Position numbers and translations under genes: made by a program
Shown: positions 51,265-60,679 of the stretch, piece after piece
How positions within the stretch are numbered: position 1 is the first letter of the stretch
Layout: each line of letters opens with the position of its first letter
Source: Mycolicibacterium poriferae
Lineage (GTDB): Bacteria; Actinomycetota; Actinomycetes; Mycobacteriales; Mycobacteriaceae
DNA length: 64,000 nt
NCBI RefSeq assembly: GCF_010728325.1
Contig: NZ_AP022570.1
Coordinates: forward strand, 4,712,001-4,776,000
Direction: 5' to 3'
Notes under the pieces: model-generated
Databases searched by the model: none
The model's input: only the letters and a program-made list of their open reading frames with translations
What the model was told of the DNA's origin: nothing

Positions 51265-54200
51265 GTGTTCGTCGCCGGCGACAGCGGTCCTGTCATCTAC
51301 AGCGCTTCCGACCTCGCCGCCGCGGCACGCTGCGAATACGCGTTGCTGCGGTCGTTCGACGGGCGGCTCGGCCGGGGGCCCGCGGTGGTCGGCGATGACG
51401 AACTGCTCATCCGCACCGCCGAACTCGGCGACGATCACGAGCAGCGCCACCTCACCGGGCTGCGCCGCGACCACGAGGTGGTCGTCATCGGCCGCCCCGA
51501 CTACACCGTCGCGGGCCTGACCGCCGCGGCCGAGCAGACGCTGCGCGCCATCGAGCGCCGCGCCCCGGTGATTTTCCAGGCCGCGATGTTCGACGGCCGC
51601 TTCGCCGGTTTCGCGGACTTCCTTCTTCTGGAAGACGGACCCCACGGCGCACCCCGCTACCGGCTGCGCGACACCAAGCTGGCGAGGTCGGTCAAGGTGG
51701 AGGCGCTGCTGCAGATGGCGGCCTACGCCGAAACCCTGGCCAGAGCCGGCGTTCCGGTAGCCCCCGATGTCGACCTCGTCCTCGGCGACGGCACCGCGGT
51801 CAGTTATCCCCTCGACGAGATCATGCCGGTGTACCGACCGCGCCGCGAGGCGCTGCAACGCCTGCTCGATGCCCACCTCGCCGGCGGCAGGCCGGTGGCC
51901 TGGGAGGACGACACCGTGCGGGCGTGTTTCCGGTGCGCCGAATGCGAGGCTCAGGTCCGGGCCACCGACGATCTACTGCTGGTCGCCGGCATGCGGGTCA
52001 GTCAGCGCGCGCGGCTGATCGATGCCGGCATCACGACCGTGCACGACCTGGCGGCGCACACCGGGCCGGTGCCGGAACTGGCGACCCGCACCGTGGCGGC
52101 GCTGACCGAGCAGGCCCGGCTGCAGGTGACCGACCGGCCCGACGGACTGCCGCCGTACCGCGTGGTCGACGCCCAACCCTTGATGGTGCTGCCCGACGCG
52201 GACAAGGGCGACCTGTTCTTCGACTTCGAGGGTGATCCGTTGTGGACCGCCGACGGGCACGAGTGGGGGTTGGAGTACCTGTGGGGCGTACTCAGCATCA
52301 CCGATGAGTTCCATCCCTTCTGGGCCCACGACCGCGCCGAGGAACGTCAGGCGTTGTGCGACTTCCTGGCCCTGGTGCGCAAGCGCCGCAAGCGTCATCC
52401 GGGCATGCACATCTACCACTACGCGGCCTACGAGAAGAGCACGTTGCTGCGGCTGGCGGGCCGCTACGGGGTCGGCGAGCAGGAGGTCGACGAACTGCTG
52501 CGCGACGGCGTGCTCGTCGATCTGTATCCCTTGGTGCGCAAGAGCATCCGGGTGGGCACCGAGAACTACAGCATCAAGAGCCTCGAGCCGCTCTACATGG
52601 GCAACGAACTGCGCGACGGCGAGGTCACCACCGCGACGGCGTCGATCACCGAATACGCCCGGTTCTGCGAACTGCGCGACGCCGGGGACGCCGACGGCGC
52701 CGCGACGGTCCTGAAAGCCATCGAGGACTACAACCGCTACGACTGCCGCTCCACCCGTCGGCTGCGGGACTGGCTGATGGCGCGCGCCATCGAATCCGGG
52801 GTGCCTCCCCGCGGCCCGCAGACGATGGCGCGCGGCGCCGACACCGCCGAACCCGTCCCCGTCGACGACGTCGAGCGGACGCTGCTCAAATTCGCCGGGG
52901 ACGGCGTCGAGGCCCGCAATCCTGACCAGATCGCCGTCGCGATGTACGCCGCGGCCAAGGGCTTCCACAAGCGCGAAGACAAGCCGTTCTGGTGGGCGCA
53001 CTTCGACCGGGTCAACAATCCGGTGGAGGAATGGGCCGACAGCGGCGGCGTGTTCATCGCCGAGCGGCACGAGGTCGTCGCCGACTGGCACACCCCGCCG
53101 AGGGCGCGCCGTCCGCAGCGGCACCTGAAGTTGTTCGGCGGTATCGCCTCCGGTGAGCTGTCCCGCGAGATGTACGCCCTGTACGACCCGCCCGCCCCAC
53201 CGGGGCTGGCCGACGACCCCGACCGCCGCGGCTTCGCCTCGGTGGCCGTTGTGGAGTGCGACGACCCCGACGTCCCCAGCGCGGTGGTGATCGTCGAGCG
53301 CCAACCCAAAGACGGCGAGCCGTTCACCGCCGCGCCGTTCGCGTTGACGCCGGGCCCGCCGATCAACACCGCGCCACTGCAGGAGTCGATCGCGGCGGCC
53401 GCGGCAGCGGTCGCCGAGCGTCTGCCCACACTGACACCGTGCGCGGTGACCGACGTGCTGCTGCGGGTCGATCCGCGGACCCGCAGCGGACACCCGCTGC
53501 CCCGCACCGGCGACATCGTCGCCGACATCACCGGTGCGCTGCTCGACCTCGACGACTCGTACCTGGCGGTGCACGGGCCGCCGGGCACCGGCAAGACGTA
53601 CACCTCCGCCCAGGTGCTGGCGGCGCTGGTCAACCGGCACCACTGGCGCATCGGGGTGGTCGCCCAGTCGCATGCCGTGGTGGAGAACCTGTTCGGCGAC
53701 CTGCTGGCCGCCGGGGTCGCCGGGGATCGGGTCGGCAAGAAGCAGGCGGCCGGCGCGGCGTGGACCGAGCTGGGCCGAGACGAGTACGCGGAGTTCATCA
53801 CCGGGCACGACGGATGCGTCGTCGGCGGAACGGCGTGGGACTTCGCCAACGCCAACAGGATCGCACCACAGAGCCTGGATCTGCTGGTCATCGAAGAGGC
53901 CGGACAGTTCAGCCTCGCCAACACCGTCGCGGTGTCCCGCGCCGCCCGCAACCTGCTGCTGCTCGGGGATCCGCAACAGCTTCCGCAGGTCAGCCAGGGC
54001 ACCCACCCCGAACCGGTCGACGGCTCGGCTCTGGGCTGGCTGATCGACGGACACCACACGCTGCCGCTGCGGCGCGGCTACTTCCTGGACCGCTCCTACC
54101 GCATGCATCCCGACGTGTGCCGCGCCGTGTCACGACTGTCCTACGACGGACGGCTCCGCTCCCACGACGAGGTCACCGCCGCGCGCCGGCTCGACGGTGT

Positions 54201-54756
54201 ACCGCCGGGGGTGCAGGTGCTGACCGTCGAGCACACCGGCAACGCCACCGAAAGCCCCGAGGAGGCCGCGGCGATCGTAGCGGGAATCCGCGGGCTACTC
54301 GGCGCGCGGTGGACCGACGAGAAGGGCACCCGGCCGCTGGGGCCGTCCGACTTCCTCGTCGTCACCCCCTACAACGCTCAGGTCGTCACCGTGCGTCGCC
54401 GGCTCGACGACGCCGGGCTCGGCGAGGTGCGGGCCGGCACGGTCGACAAGTTCCAGGGTCAGCAGGCCCCGGTGGTGTTCGTCTCGATGACCGCATCCTC
54501 GATCGACGACGTTCCCCGCGGGATCGCGTTCCTGCTCAACCGCAACCGCCTCAACGTCGCCGTCAGCCGGGCCAAGTACATCGCGGTCATCGTCCGGTCA
54601 GCGCAGTTGACCGACTATCTTCCCGGCACCCCCGACCGGCTGGTCGAACTTGGCGCCTTCCTCGCGCTGGGCGCCGGCGGTGCCGGCACCGCCGATCGCC
54701 CCGACGTCACGCACGATCTCGCCGGGCGCCCGAATGCGGCCACCGCGTTCAGTTAG
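51265..54756 (+). CDS. TM0106-type RecB-like nuclease / SF1 helicase (Rv1251c type)
   Basis: About 1163 residues in three parts. Residues about 1-250: RecB-like PD-(D/E)XK nuclease with FAGFADFLL and RDTKLAR supplying the acidic-Lys motif, plus Cys pair FRCAECEAQ. About 310-520: a predicted DEDDy exonuclease-like domain starting FFDFEGDPLW and ending NRYDCRSTRRL. About 680-1140: Upf1-like SF1B helicase with Walker A GPPGTGKT (about 771-778), VIEEAGQFSL, LGDPQQLPQVS, TVDKFQGQQAPVV and NVAVSRAK. GTG at 51265 fits a leaderless promoter. It resembles stand-alone repair or defence nuclease-helicases; function untested. Confidence 0.88.
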   Translation: MFVAGDSGPVIYSASDLAAAARCEYALLRSFDGRLGRGPAVVGDDELLIRTAELGDDHEQRHLTGLRRDHEVVVIGRPDYTVAGLTAAAEQTLRAIERRAPVIFQAAMFDGRFAGFADFLLLEDGPHGAPRYRLRDTKLARSVKVEALLQMAAYAETLARAGVPVAPDVDLVLGDGTAVSYPLDEIMPVYRPRREALQRLLDAHLAGGRPVAWEDDTVRACFRCAECEAQVRATDDLLLVAGMRVSQRARLIDAGITTVHDLAAHTGPVPELATRTVAALTEQARLQVTDRPDGLPPYRVVDAQPLMVLPDADKGDLFFDFEGDPLWTADGHEWGLEYLWGVLSITDEFHPFWAHDRAEERQALCDFLALVRKRRKRHPGMHIYHYAAYEKSTLLRLAGRYGVGEQEVDELLRDGVLVDLYPLVRKSIRVGTENYSIKSLEPLYMGNELRDGEVTTATASITEYARFCELRDAGDADGAATVLKAIEDYNRYDCRSTRRLRDWLMARAIESGVPPRGPQTMARGADTAEPVPVDDVERTLLKFAGDGVEARNPDQIAVAMYAAAKGFHKREDKPFWWAHFDRVNNPVEEWADSGGVFIAERHEVVADWHTPPRARRPQRHLKLFGGIASGELSREMYALYDPPAPPGLADDPDRRGFASVAVVECDDPDVPSAVVIVERQPKDGEPFTAAPFALTPGPPINTAPLQESIAAAAAAVAERLPTLTPCAVTDVLLRVDPRTRSGHPLPRTGDIVADITGALLDLDDSYLAVHGPPGTGKTYTSAQVLAALVNRHHWRIGVVAQSHAVVENLFGDLLAAGVAGDRVGKKQAAGAAWTELGRDEYAEFITGHDGCVVGGTAWDFANANRIAPQSLDLLVIEEAGQFSLANTVAVSRAARNLLLLGDPQQLPQVSQGTHPEPVDGSALGWLIDGHHTLPLRRGYFLDRSYRMHPDVCRAVSRLSYDGRLRSHDEVTAARRLDGVPPGVQVLTVEHTGNATESPEEAAAIVAGIRGLLGARWTDEKGTRPLGPSDFLVVTPYNAQVVTVRRRLDDAGLGEVRAGTVDKFQGQQAPVVFVSMTASSIDDVPRGIAFLLNRNRLNVAVSRAKYIAVIVRSAQLTDYLPGTPDRLVELGAFLALGAGGAGTADRPDVTHDLAGRPNAATAFS

Positions 54757-54767
54757 CGTGATGGCCC

Positions 54768-56162
54768 ATGCCCGGCATCGAAGCTGACTATCTGGTCATC
54801 GGGGCGGGCGCCATGGGAATGGCGTTCGTCGACACACTGCTGACCGAGACGGACGCCACCGTCGTGCTCGTCGACAGCAATCTGCAGCCCGGCGGGCACT
54901 GGAACTGGGTCTATCCGTTCGTGCGGCTGCACCAGCCATCGGCCTACTACGGCGTGAACTCCGAGGCGTTCGACAACGAGGACGCCATCGACCGCGCCGG
55001 CTCCAACGAGGGGTTCTTCGAGCTGGCCACCGGCAACGAGGTGTGCGCCTACTACGACCGGGTGATGCGTCACCGGCTGCTGCCGACCGGAAGGTTGTCC
55101 TACTTCCCGATGGCCCGCTACCTGGGCGACAACACATTTCGCACCCTCGGCGGAGAGACCCACACCGTGACGGTGCGCCGCCGGGTGGTCGATGCGACCT
55201 ATTTGCTCACCGAGGTGCAGTCCATGCGCTCGGCCCCGTTCGAGGTCGGCGACGGCGTCGACGTGGTCACCCCCAACGATCTGCCCCGCCGCGCCCGTGA
55301 CCACGACCACTTCACGATCGTCGGCGGCGGCAAAACCGGGATGGACTGCTGCCTGTGGCTGATGCGCAACGGCGTCGCCCCTGCGCAGCTGCGCTGGGTG
55401 AGGCCGCGAGACGCGTGGCTGATGAACCGGGCCTACATCCAGCCGGGTCAGCAGTTCGCCAAGCAGATCCGCGGAACCATCAACTCCCGGTTGGCCGCCA
55501 TCACCGAAGCCGCCGACCTCGACGACCTGTTCGCCCGGCTGGAAGCCGACCAGAACCTGCTGCGCCTCGACCCCACGGTGCGGCCCACCATGTACCACTG
55601 CGCGATCGTGTCGCTCGGGGAGCTCGCCGAACTGCGGCGCATCGACGACGTCGTGCGACTGGGGCACATCGACCGGGTCGATGAGGGTCGGGTGACGTTG
55701 CGCGGCGGCGAGATCGACGCGCCGCCGCGGTCGCTGTACGTCGACTGCACCACTCCGGGCCTGCCCCGACCTCCGTCGGTGCCGGTGTTCGCCGATCGGC
55801 ACCTGACGCTGCAGAGCGTGCGGGGATGTCAGCAGGTGTTCAGTGCGGCGTTCATCGCCCATGTCGAGACCGCCTACGACGACGACGCCATCCGCAACGA
55901 GTTGTGTGAACCCATTCCGCATCCGGACGCGCCGGTCGACTGGTTGCGGATTCTGGCCGCCGACAACCGCGCGCAGCTGCGGTGGCTGCAGGACCCCGAG
56001 CTGATGGATTGGCTGCAGTCAGCGCGGCTCAACGTGCTGCGCGACGTCATTCCCCCCATCCCGGACAAGCCGAGGATTCGCGAGAAAGCCATCGGAGCGC
56101 TGACGGCCGTGCTGGCCAAGACCAACGAACGGCTCGACGCGCTGATGGCCGCAGCCCGCTGA
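54768..56162 (+). CDS. FAD/NAD(P)-binding oxidoreductase (flavin monooxygenase-like)
   Basis: 464 residues. The N-terminal Rossmann motif GAGAMG (12-17) is followed by GGHWNWVYPFVRLHQPSAYYG, which recalls flavin-containing monooxygenases, and a second dinucleotide motif IVGGGKTGMD lies near residue 185. Substrate unknown. Similar sequences occur in many mycobacteria as NAD(P)-binding proteins. It starts 11 bp after the helicase gene; TAGCGT overlapping the helicase stop, eight bases before the ATG, could give it a promoter of its own. Confidence 0.82.
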   Translation: MPGIEADYLVIGAGAMGMAFVDTLLTETDATVVLVDSNLQPGGHWNWVYPFVRLHQPSAYYGVNSEAFDNEDAIDRAGSNEGFFELATGNEVCAYYDRVMRHRLLPTGRLSYFPMARYLGDNTFRTLGGETHTVTVRRRVVDATYLLTEVQSMRSAPFEVGDGVDVVTPNDLPRRARDHDHFTIVGGGKTGMDCCLWLMRNGVAPAQLRWVRPRDAWLMNRAYIQPGQQFAKQIRGTINSRLAAITEAADLDDLFARLEADQNLLRLDPTVRPTMYHCAIVSLGELAELRRIDDVVRLGHIDRVDEGRVTLRGGEIDAPPRSLYVDCTTPGLPRPPSVPVFADRHLTLQSVRGCQQVFSAAFIAHVETAYDDDAIRNELCEPIPHPDAPVDWLRILAADNRAQLRWLQDPELMDWLQSARLNVLRDVIPPIPDKPRIREKAIGALTAVLAKTNERLDALMAAAR

Positions 56163-56163
56163 C

Positions 56164-58026
56164 TCAGTCGGCTGCCCGCGAGTGCCTGCCGTGGCCGGTA
56201 GGTCCGTCACCGGAATCCTCCTGCTCGGCGGCGGCCAGCAGCTGCTCGGCGATGCTGCGCCATTCCGGCTGGTCCGCCGCCGTCGACCGCGCCGCCGGCG
56301 ACGCGCCGACCAGCGGTTCGGTGACCGCCTCGGTGACCGTCGCGTCTTCGCCACCCCAGCCGTTGCCGGTGTCCCCGTCCCTGTGGACGAGGTACTCGAC
56401 ATAATCGTCGTCATCGTCGGCGAACTCATCATCGTCGGCAAGGTCGACATGGTGGGTGCGCCCGGCAGGGTGGGCCAGGCCGGCATGGTGTGCCAGGCCG
56501 ACAGGGTCGGCAGGGACGGAGTGATCGCCGGACCCGGGAGCCGGTGGCGGTGTGGCGCGCGTGCGGACGAAGCCCAGCAGAAACAGTGCCGCCACCACCC
56601 CGAACAACGCGACGAACGCCGGCAGCAGCATGGCCTGCGACATCGCCGCCGCGAACGGCGCGTGCAAGAACTCCGGCAGCTGGGCGGCCGCACCTTCACC
56701 GCGCGGCGCCGCATCGGCTCCGCCGGGGATTTCGGCCGACAGCCGTGACGCCATGAACGCCGCCATGCCGGCGCTGCCGAGCACCGACCCCACCTGCCGG
56801 GTGGTGTTGTAGACACCCGACCCGGCACCCGCCAGCTGCGGCGGCAGATTGCGGGTGGCGGTGGCGGCCAGCGGTGACCAGATGAACGCCATCCCGATGC
56901 CCAGCGCGGTCAGCGGCAGCACGAGTCGCCAGATCGGCGTCGTCGGGGTCATCTCGATGGACAGCCACGTCAACCCGATGGCGATCACCGAGAAACCGAA
57001 GCCGACAATGGGGCGCGGATGGGAGCGATCGACGATGCGGCCGACGAGCGGAGCCAGCACACCGGTCGCCACCGCCATGGGGGCGGTGAGCAGCGCAGCA
57101 CGGGTGGGTGTCAGACCGCACACCGACTGGGCATAGAACATCAGCGGCAGCAGCATCGACGTGGCGACGAAGCCGATGGTCGCGACACCCACGTTGGACA
57201 TCGAGAAGTCGCGGTCGCCGAAGATGACGAGCGGGATGAGCGGCTCGCCGGTGTTGATGGACTGCCAGTACACGAACACCGCCATGGTCACCACGCCGAC
57301 GGCGATGATCCCCCAGATCCACAGTGGCCAGTCGAACGCCTGCCCTTCCTGCAGCGCGAAGACGATCAGGAACATGCCGACACCGGACAACACCACGCCA
57401 GGCAGGTCGAAGCGGTGCGACACCGTGGGCAACGCCGGAACCAGCCACACGGCCAGCACCAAACCGATGATCCCCACCGGCACGTTGACGATGAAGATCC
57501 ACTGCCAGCCCAGGTGATCCACCAACACGCCACCGGCCAGCGGGCCGACCAGCGTCGCAACGCCCGCGGTGGCTCCCCACACACTCATGGCCACCCCGCG
57601 GCGGTGCGGGGGGAAGATGCGGGTGATCACCGACAGCGTCTGCGGCGTCAGCAGCGCGGCACCGACACCCTGGACCACGCGCGCGGCGACCAGCATCCCG
57701 ATGCTGCCGGACAACCCGCACCACAGCGAAGCAGCGGTGAACACCACCAACCCCAGCAGGTAGACGTTCTTGGGTCCGTACCGGTCCCCGAGGCGCCCGG
57801 CCACCAGCAGCGGCACGGCGTAGGCCAGCAGATAGGCACTGGTCACCCAGATCACTGCGTCGTAGTCGACGTTCAGGTGCGCCATGATCGACGGGTTGGC
57901 GACGGCGACGATGGTCGCGTCGACCAGGATCATGAAGAACCCGATCAACAGCGCCCACAGTGCGTGCCACGGGTCGGCGTCCCGGGCACGGGTGGCAGTG
58001 GTGTCGAGCAGCGGCAAGGTCGGCAC
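56164..58026 (-). CDS. EmrB/QacA-type MFS drug exporter (DHA2 family, Rv1250 type)
   Basis: 620-residue proton-driven exporter with fourteen predicted helices. Motif A ([16 protein letters not shown]) and motif C-like [15 protein letters not shown] segments are present. After the last helix (about 510) comes a long cytoplasmic tail with repeated [17 protein letters not shown] and an acidic patch ([12 protein letters not shown]), unusual for the family and perhaps metal-binding. The GTG at 58026 is used as start. Substrate unknown. Confidence 0.88.
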   Translation of the reverse strand: MPTLPLLDTTATRARDADPWHALWALLIGFFMILVDATIVAVANPSIMAHLNVDYDAVIWVTSAYLLAYAVPLLVAGRLGDRYGPKNVYLLGLVVFTAASLWCGLSGSIGMLVAARVVQGVGAALLTPQTLSVITRIFPPHRRGVAMSVWGATAGVATLVGPLAGGVLVDHLGWQWIFIVNVPVGIIGLVLAVWLVPALPTVSHRFDLPGVVLSGVGMFLIVFALQEGQAFDWPLWIWGIIAVGVVTMAVFVYWQSINTGEPLIPLVIFGDRDFSMSNVGVATIGFVATSMLLPLMFYAQSVCGLTPTRAALLTAPMAVATGVLAPLVGRIVDRSHPRPIVGFGFSVIAIGLTWLSIEMTPTTPIWRLVLPLTALGIGMAFIWSPLAATATRNLPPQLAGAGSGVYNTTRQVGSVLGSAGMAAFMASRLSAEIPGGADAAPRGEGAAAQLPEFLHAPFAAAMSQAMLLPAFVALFGVVAALFLLGFVRTRATPPPAPGSGDHSVPADPVGLAHHAGLAHPAGRTHHVDLADDDEFADDDDDYVEYLVHRDGDTGNGWGGEDATVTEAVTEPLVGASPAARSTAADQPEWRSIAEQLLAAAEQEDSGDGPTGHGRHSRAAD

Positions 58027-58146
58027 GGAAGTCGGCGAAATCTCCAGCTAGAGGTCGAAGTACGCAGCGCACGCCGCGAAATGGTCCGGCCCGACGCTAC
58101 GGATCGGCGCGGGGCCCGACAAGTCGGTGACCGCGGCGGCGACGGG

Positions 58147-59526
58147 TCAGACGCGTTCGGTCTGGACGTCGGCAGCGTCGGCGGGCTGAGCGCCCTTGTG
58201 CGCTCCGGTCAGCACCAGCGCCATCAATGCGACGACGACACCGGTGGCCATCACCGTCGCCATCGCGAACTCGTCGTTGCCGAGCACACCGACGACGGGC
58301 GCGACCGCGGCGCCGAGTCCGAACTGGGCCGCGCCGAGCAGCGCCGCGGCGGTCCCCGCGGCGTCGGGGTGGCGGGTGAGCGCCACCGCCGGTGCGTTGG
58401 GGATCACCAGGCCCATCGCGCCCAGGATCGCCCACACCGGCACCACGAATCCCGGCAACCCACCGATGCCCGCGGTCGCCAGGCCCACGAAAACCAGCCC
58501 CGACACCGACGCGGCGAACAACGCCCACACCATGATCTGCTGCGGGGGGAACCGGCGCAGCAGTACGACGTTGAACTGGGTCGAGCCGATCAACGCGATG
58601 GCCCCGGCTCCGAAGACGAGGGCGAACGTGCCCTGGCTCAAGCCGTAGCCACCCTGCAGCACGAACGAGGCCCCGGAGATGTAGGCGAAAAGCCCGGACA
58701 TCCCCAGCGCGGCCACTAGGACGAGGATGACGAACCGGACGTCGCGCACCAGCTCGAGGTAGGTGGCCAGGATGCCGCGCACCTTCAGCGGTCGCCGGTG
58801 GTCGACGGCCAGCGTCTCGGGCAACGCCAGCACGGCCATCACCAGCAGCGCACCGGCGAGCACCACCAGCGCGGCGAACACCCAGTGCCAGGAGGCGTGC
58901 AGCAACACCGCGGCGCCCAACGACGGTGCGACGACGGGCGCCACTCCGAGCACCAGCATCAACCGCGACATCACGGTGGCTGCCACGGAGTCGGCGAACA
59001 GGTCACCGACGACCGCGATGGCGACGACCATGGCTGCGGCGGCACCGACACCCTGCAACCCGCGGGCGATGCCGAGGGTCGCGATGTTCGTGGCGAACAG
59101 ACACAGCAGCGAGGCAGCCATGTGCAGCAGGATTCCGGCGATCAGCGGTTTCTTCCGGCCCAGGGAGTCCGACAGCGGACCGACGATCAGCTGCCCCAGC
59201 GCCAGGCCGGCCAACGTCCCCGTCAGCGTCAGCTGAGCGACCGAGGAGGACAGCGACAGTTCGTCGGCGATCTTCGGCAGCGCCGGCAGGTACATGTCGA
59301 TGGTCAGCGGGCCCAGCGCGACGAGCAGGCCGAGGACGATGATCATCCGGGTTCGGCTCGGCGGCGCCGCCACGACGTGCTGGGGCGGGTGGGCCGCCGA
59401 ATCAGACCGGGGCGGCTGGGCCGCCGAATCAGACCGGGGCGGGTGAGCCGCGGAATCAGGTCCCGACGGCTGGGCCGTCTGAGAGCGTTCGGGCTGCCTT
59501 TCGTCCACGTCCCGGAATGGTGCCAT
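58147..59526 (-). CDS. Bcr/CflA-family MFS drug efflux transporter with repeat-derived N terminus
   Basis: 459 residues: a twelve-helix MFS of the Bcr/CflA group (GPLTIDMYLPALPKIADELSLS, and GPLSDSLGRKKPL as motif A). The first 55 residues before helix 1 are not part of the family. They consist of near-identical nine-residue units (AAHPPRSDS, AAQPPRSDS) encoded by a 27-bp DNA palindrome repeat also found between genes elsewhere in the window. Insertion of the repeat near the 5' end, or use of an internal start nearer MIIVLG, are both possible. Confidence 0.82.
   Translation of the reverse strand: MAPFRDVDERQPERSQTAQPSGPDSAAHPPRSDSAAQPPRSDSAAHPPQHVVAAPPSRTRMIIVLGLLVALGPLTIDMYLPALPKIADELSLSSSVAQLTLTGTLAGLALGQLIVGPLSDSLGRKKPLIAGILLHMAASLLCLFATNIATLGIARGLQGVGAAAAMVVAIAVVGDLFADSVAATVMSRLMLVLGVAPVVAPSLGAAVLLHASWHWVFAALVVLAGALLVMAVLALPETLAVDHRRPLKVRGILATYLELVRDVRFVILVLVAALGMSGLFAYISGASFVLQGGYGLSQGTFALVFGAGAIALIGSTQFNVVLLRRFPPQQIMVWALFAASVSGLVFVGLATAGIGGLPGFVVPVWAILGAMGLVIPNAPAVALTRHPDAAGTAAALLGAAQFGLGAAVAPVVGVLGNDEFAMATVMATGVVVALMALVLTGAHKGAQPADAADVQTERV
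59384..59479 (+). repeat. Tandem palindrome array, four units of 27 bp, inside a coding region (locus C)
   Basis: Units start at 59384, 59411, 59438 and 59465, exactly 27 bp apart: arm GGCGGC (or variant), centre TGG/TGA, arm GCCGCC, spacer GAATCAGACCGG. Same design and spacer as the arrays at 22810 and 27781. Here the other strand is translated as the N-terminal extension of the Bcr-type transporter. Confidence 0.85.
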
Positions 59527-59575
59527 GAATATCGTTAGCGTCGCTTCCCAATATTTTCTTCCCGGTATCCCAGAC

Positions 59576-59644
59576 AGTGACCGCAGTCACGTTCGGGCAC
59601 CGGCTTTGCTCCACCGATCGTTTCACCTGTAGCGGTTCAGGTGA
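59576..59644. promoter_or_regulatory. Divergent regulatory region with two palindromes
   Basis: Between the Bcr-type transporter and the membrane-protein gene. AGTGA-N6-TCACG (59576-59591) resembles the TGTGA-N6-TCACA core of mycobacterial CRP sites at eight of ten bases. TCACCTG-N8-CAGGTGA (59623-59644) is a perfect 7-bp-arm palindrome of the TetR/MarR type. TAACCT near 59669 may be a -10 for the plus-strand gene. Confidence 0.35.
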
Positions 59645-59705
59645 CAGGCACCAACCCGAGTGCCGTTAACCTGGTGATATCGCGCCGAAGGGAAGGGGCC
59701 TGCCG

Positions 59706-60449
59706 ATGAGCGCCCGGTCACGCGCCAAGAGCCAGTCACCCGCGATCGATCACGACGACCCCGGCGCGGCGGCCAAGGCCCTCTCGCAGATCCTCGAGCG
59801 CGGTGCCCGGGTGCAGGCGCCGGCCGTCAAGGCGTATGTGGCCAGGCTGCGCGCCGCCGATCCGAGTGCCACTCCCGCGGACATCGTGACCAGACTCGAC
59901 AAGCACTACCGCGCGGCGGTCATGGCCAGCGGGGCCGCGGTCGGTTCTGCTGCCGCGTTCCCCGGCATCGGCACCTTGGTGGCGATGTCCGCGGTCGCCG
60001 GGGAGACCGTCGTGTTCCTGGAGGCGACTGCGGTGTACGTGCTTGCGGTCGCTGAAGTCCACGGCATCCCGGTCGACCACCGGGAGCGGCGCCGCGCGCT
60101 GGTGCTGGCCGTCCTCGTGGGTGAAGACAGCAAGCGCGCGGTGGCCGACCTGATCGGCTCCGGCCGCACCAGCGGCGCCTGGGTGTCCGACGGCGCGGCC
60201 ACCCTGCCGCTGCCCGCGCTGTCGCAGTTGAACTCGCGACTGCTGCGCTACTTCGTCAAGCGCTACACGCTCAAACGCGGGGCCATGGCGTTCGGGAAGC
60301 TGCTGCCCGTCGGGGTGGGCGCCGTGGTCGGCGGCGTAGGCAACCGGTTGATGGCCAAGAAGATCATCGCCAACGCCCACTCGGCGTTCGGCAACCCGCC
60401 GGCACGCTGGCCGTCGACGCTGCATCTGCTGCCCGCGCCGCGCCCCTGA
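59706..60449 (+). CDS. Membrane-associated conserved hypothetical protein (Rv1249c type)
   Basis: 247 residues. A basic N terminus (about 1-75) precedes hydrophobic stretches (SGAAVGSAAAFPGIGTLVAM, then VFLEATAVYVLAVAEVHGI) and a C-terminal hydrophobic segment (LLPVGVGAVVGGVGNRLMA). No catalytic motif seen. A GGGAAGGGG ribosome site precedes the ATG. It stands directly upstream of kgd in the same orientation, as Rv1249c stands next to Rv1248c in M. tuberculosis, so a functional link is possible but unproven. Confidence 0.75.
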   Translation: MSARSRAKSQSPAIDHDDPGAAAKALSQILERGARVQAPAVKAYVARLRAADPSATPADIVTRLDKHYRAAVMASGAAVGSAAAFPGIGTLVAMSAVAGETVVFLEATAVYVLAVAEVHGIPVDHRERRRALVLAVLVGEDSKRAVADLIGSGRTSGAWVSDGAATLPLPALSQLNSRLLRYFVKRYTLKRGAMAFGKLLPVGVGAVVGGVGNRLMAKKIIANAHSAFGNPPARWPSTLHLLPAPRP

Positions 60450-60679
60450 ACGCCAGCCGGCAGCGCTCGTTCACCCACTCGACGGCATCAATTCAGCCGC
60501 TCGGCGCCGCCCCAGCGCCGACCACAATGACCATAAGGACGTTGCGTGGTCCGGCCGGAGGCAGAAGCGCTAGCCTTGTTACGGCGGAGACGCGGGACAA
60601 CCGCACACCGGGTTGACAAGGGGTGGCCGGCCGCTGCTGGGCGCTGGCCAGAAGCGAAGAATTGAGGCGAATAGCAGCC
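60450..60679 (+). promoter_or_regulatory. kgd upstream region, 230 bp
   Basis: Contains a TANNNT-type hexamer TAGCCT at 60571-60576, which would give a 5' leader of about 95 bases. No terminator hairpin or small gene was identified. The GTG start has a GGCGAATAG sequence rather than a clear Shine-Dalgarno site. Confidence 0.35.

Noticed and set aside
51973..54108. Open frame of about 710 codons antisense to the nuclease-helicase
   Set aside because: Opposite strand holds all helicase and nuclease motifs; antisense product lacks any domain.
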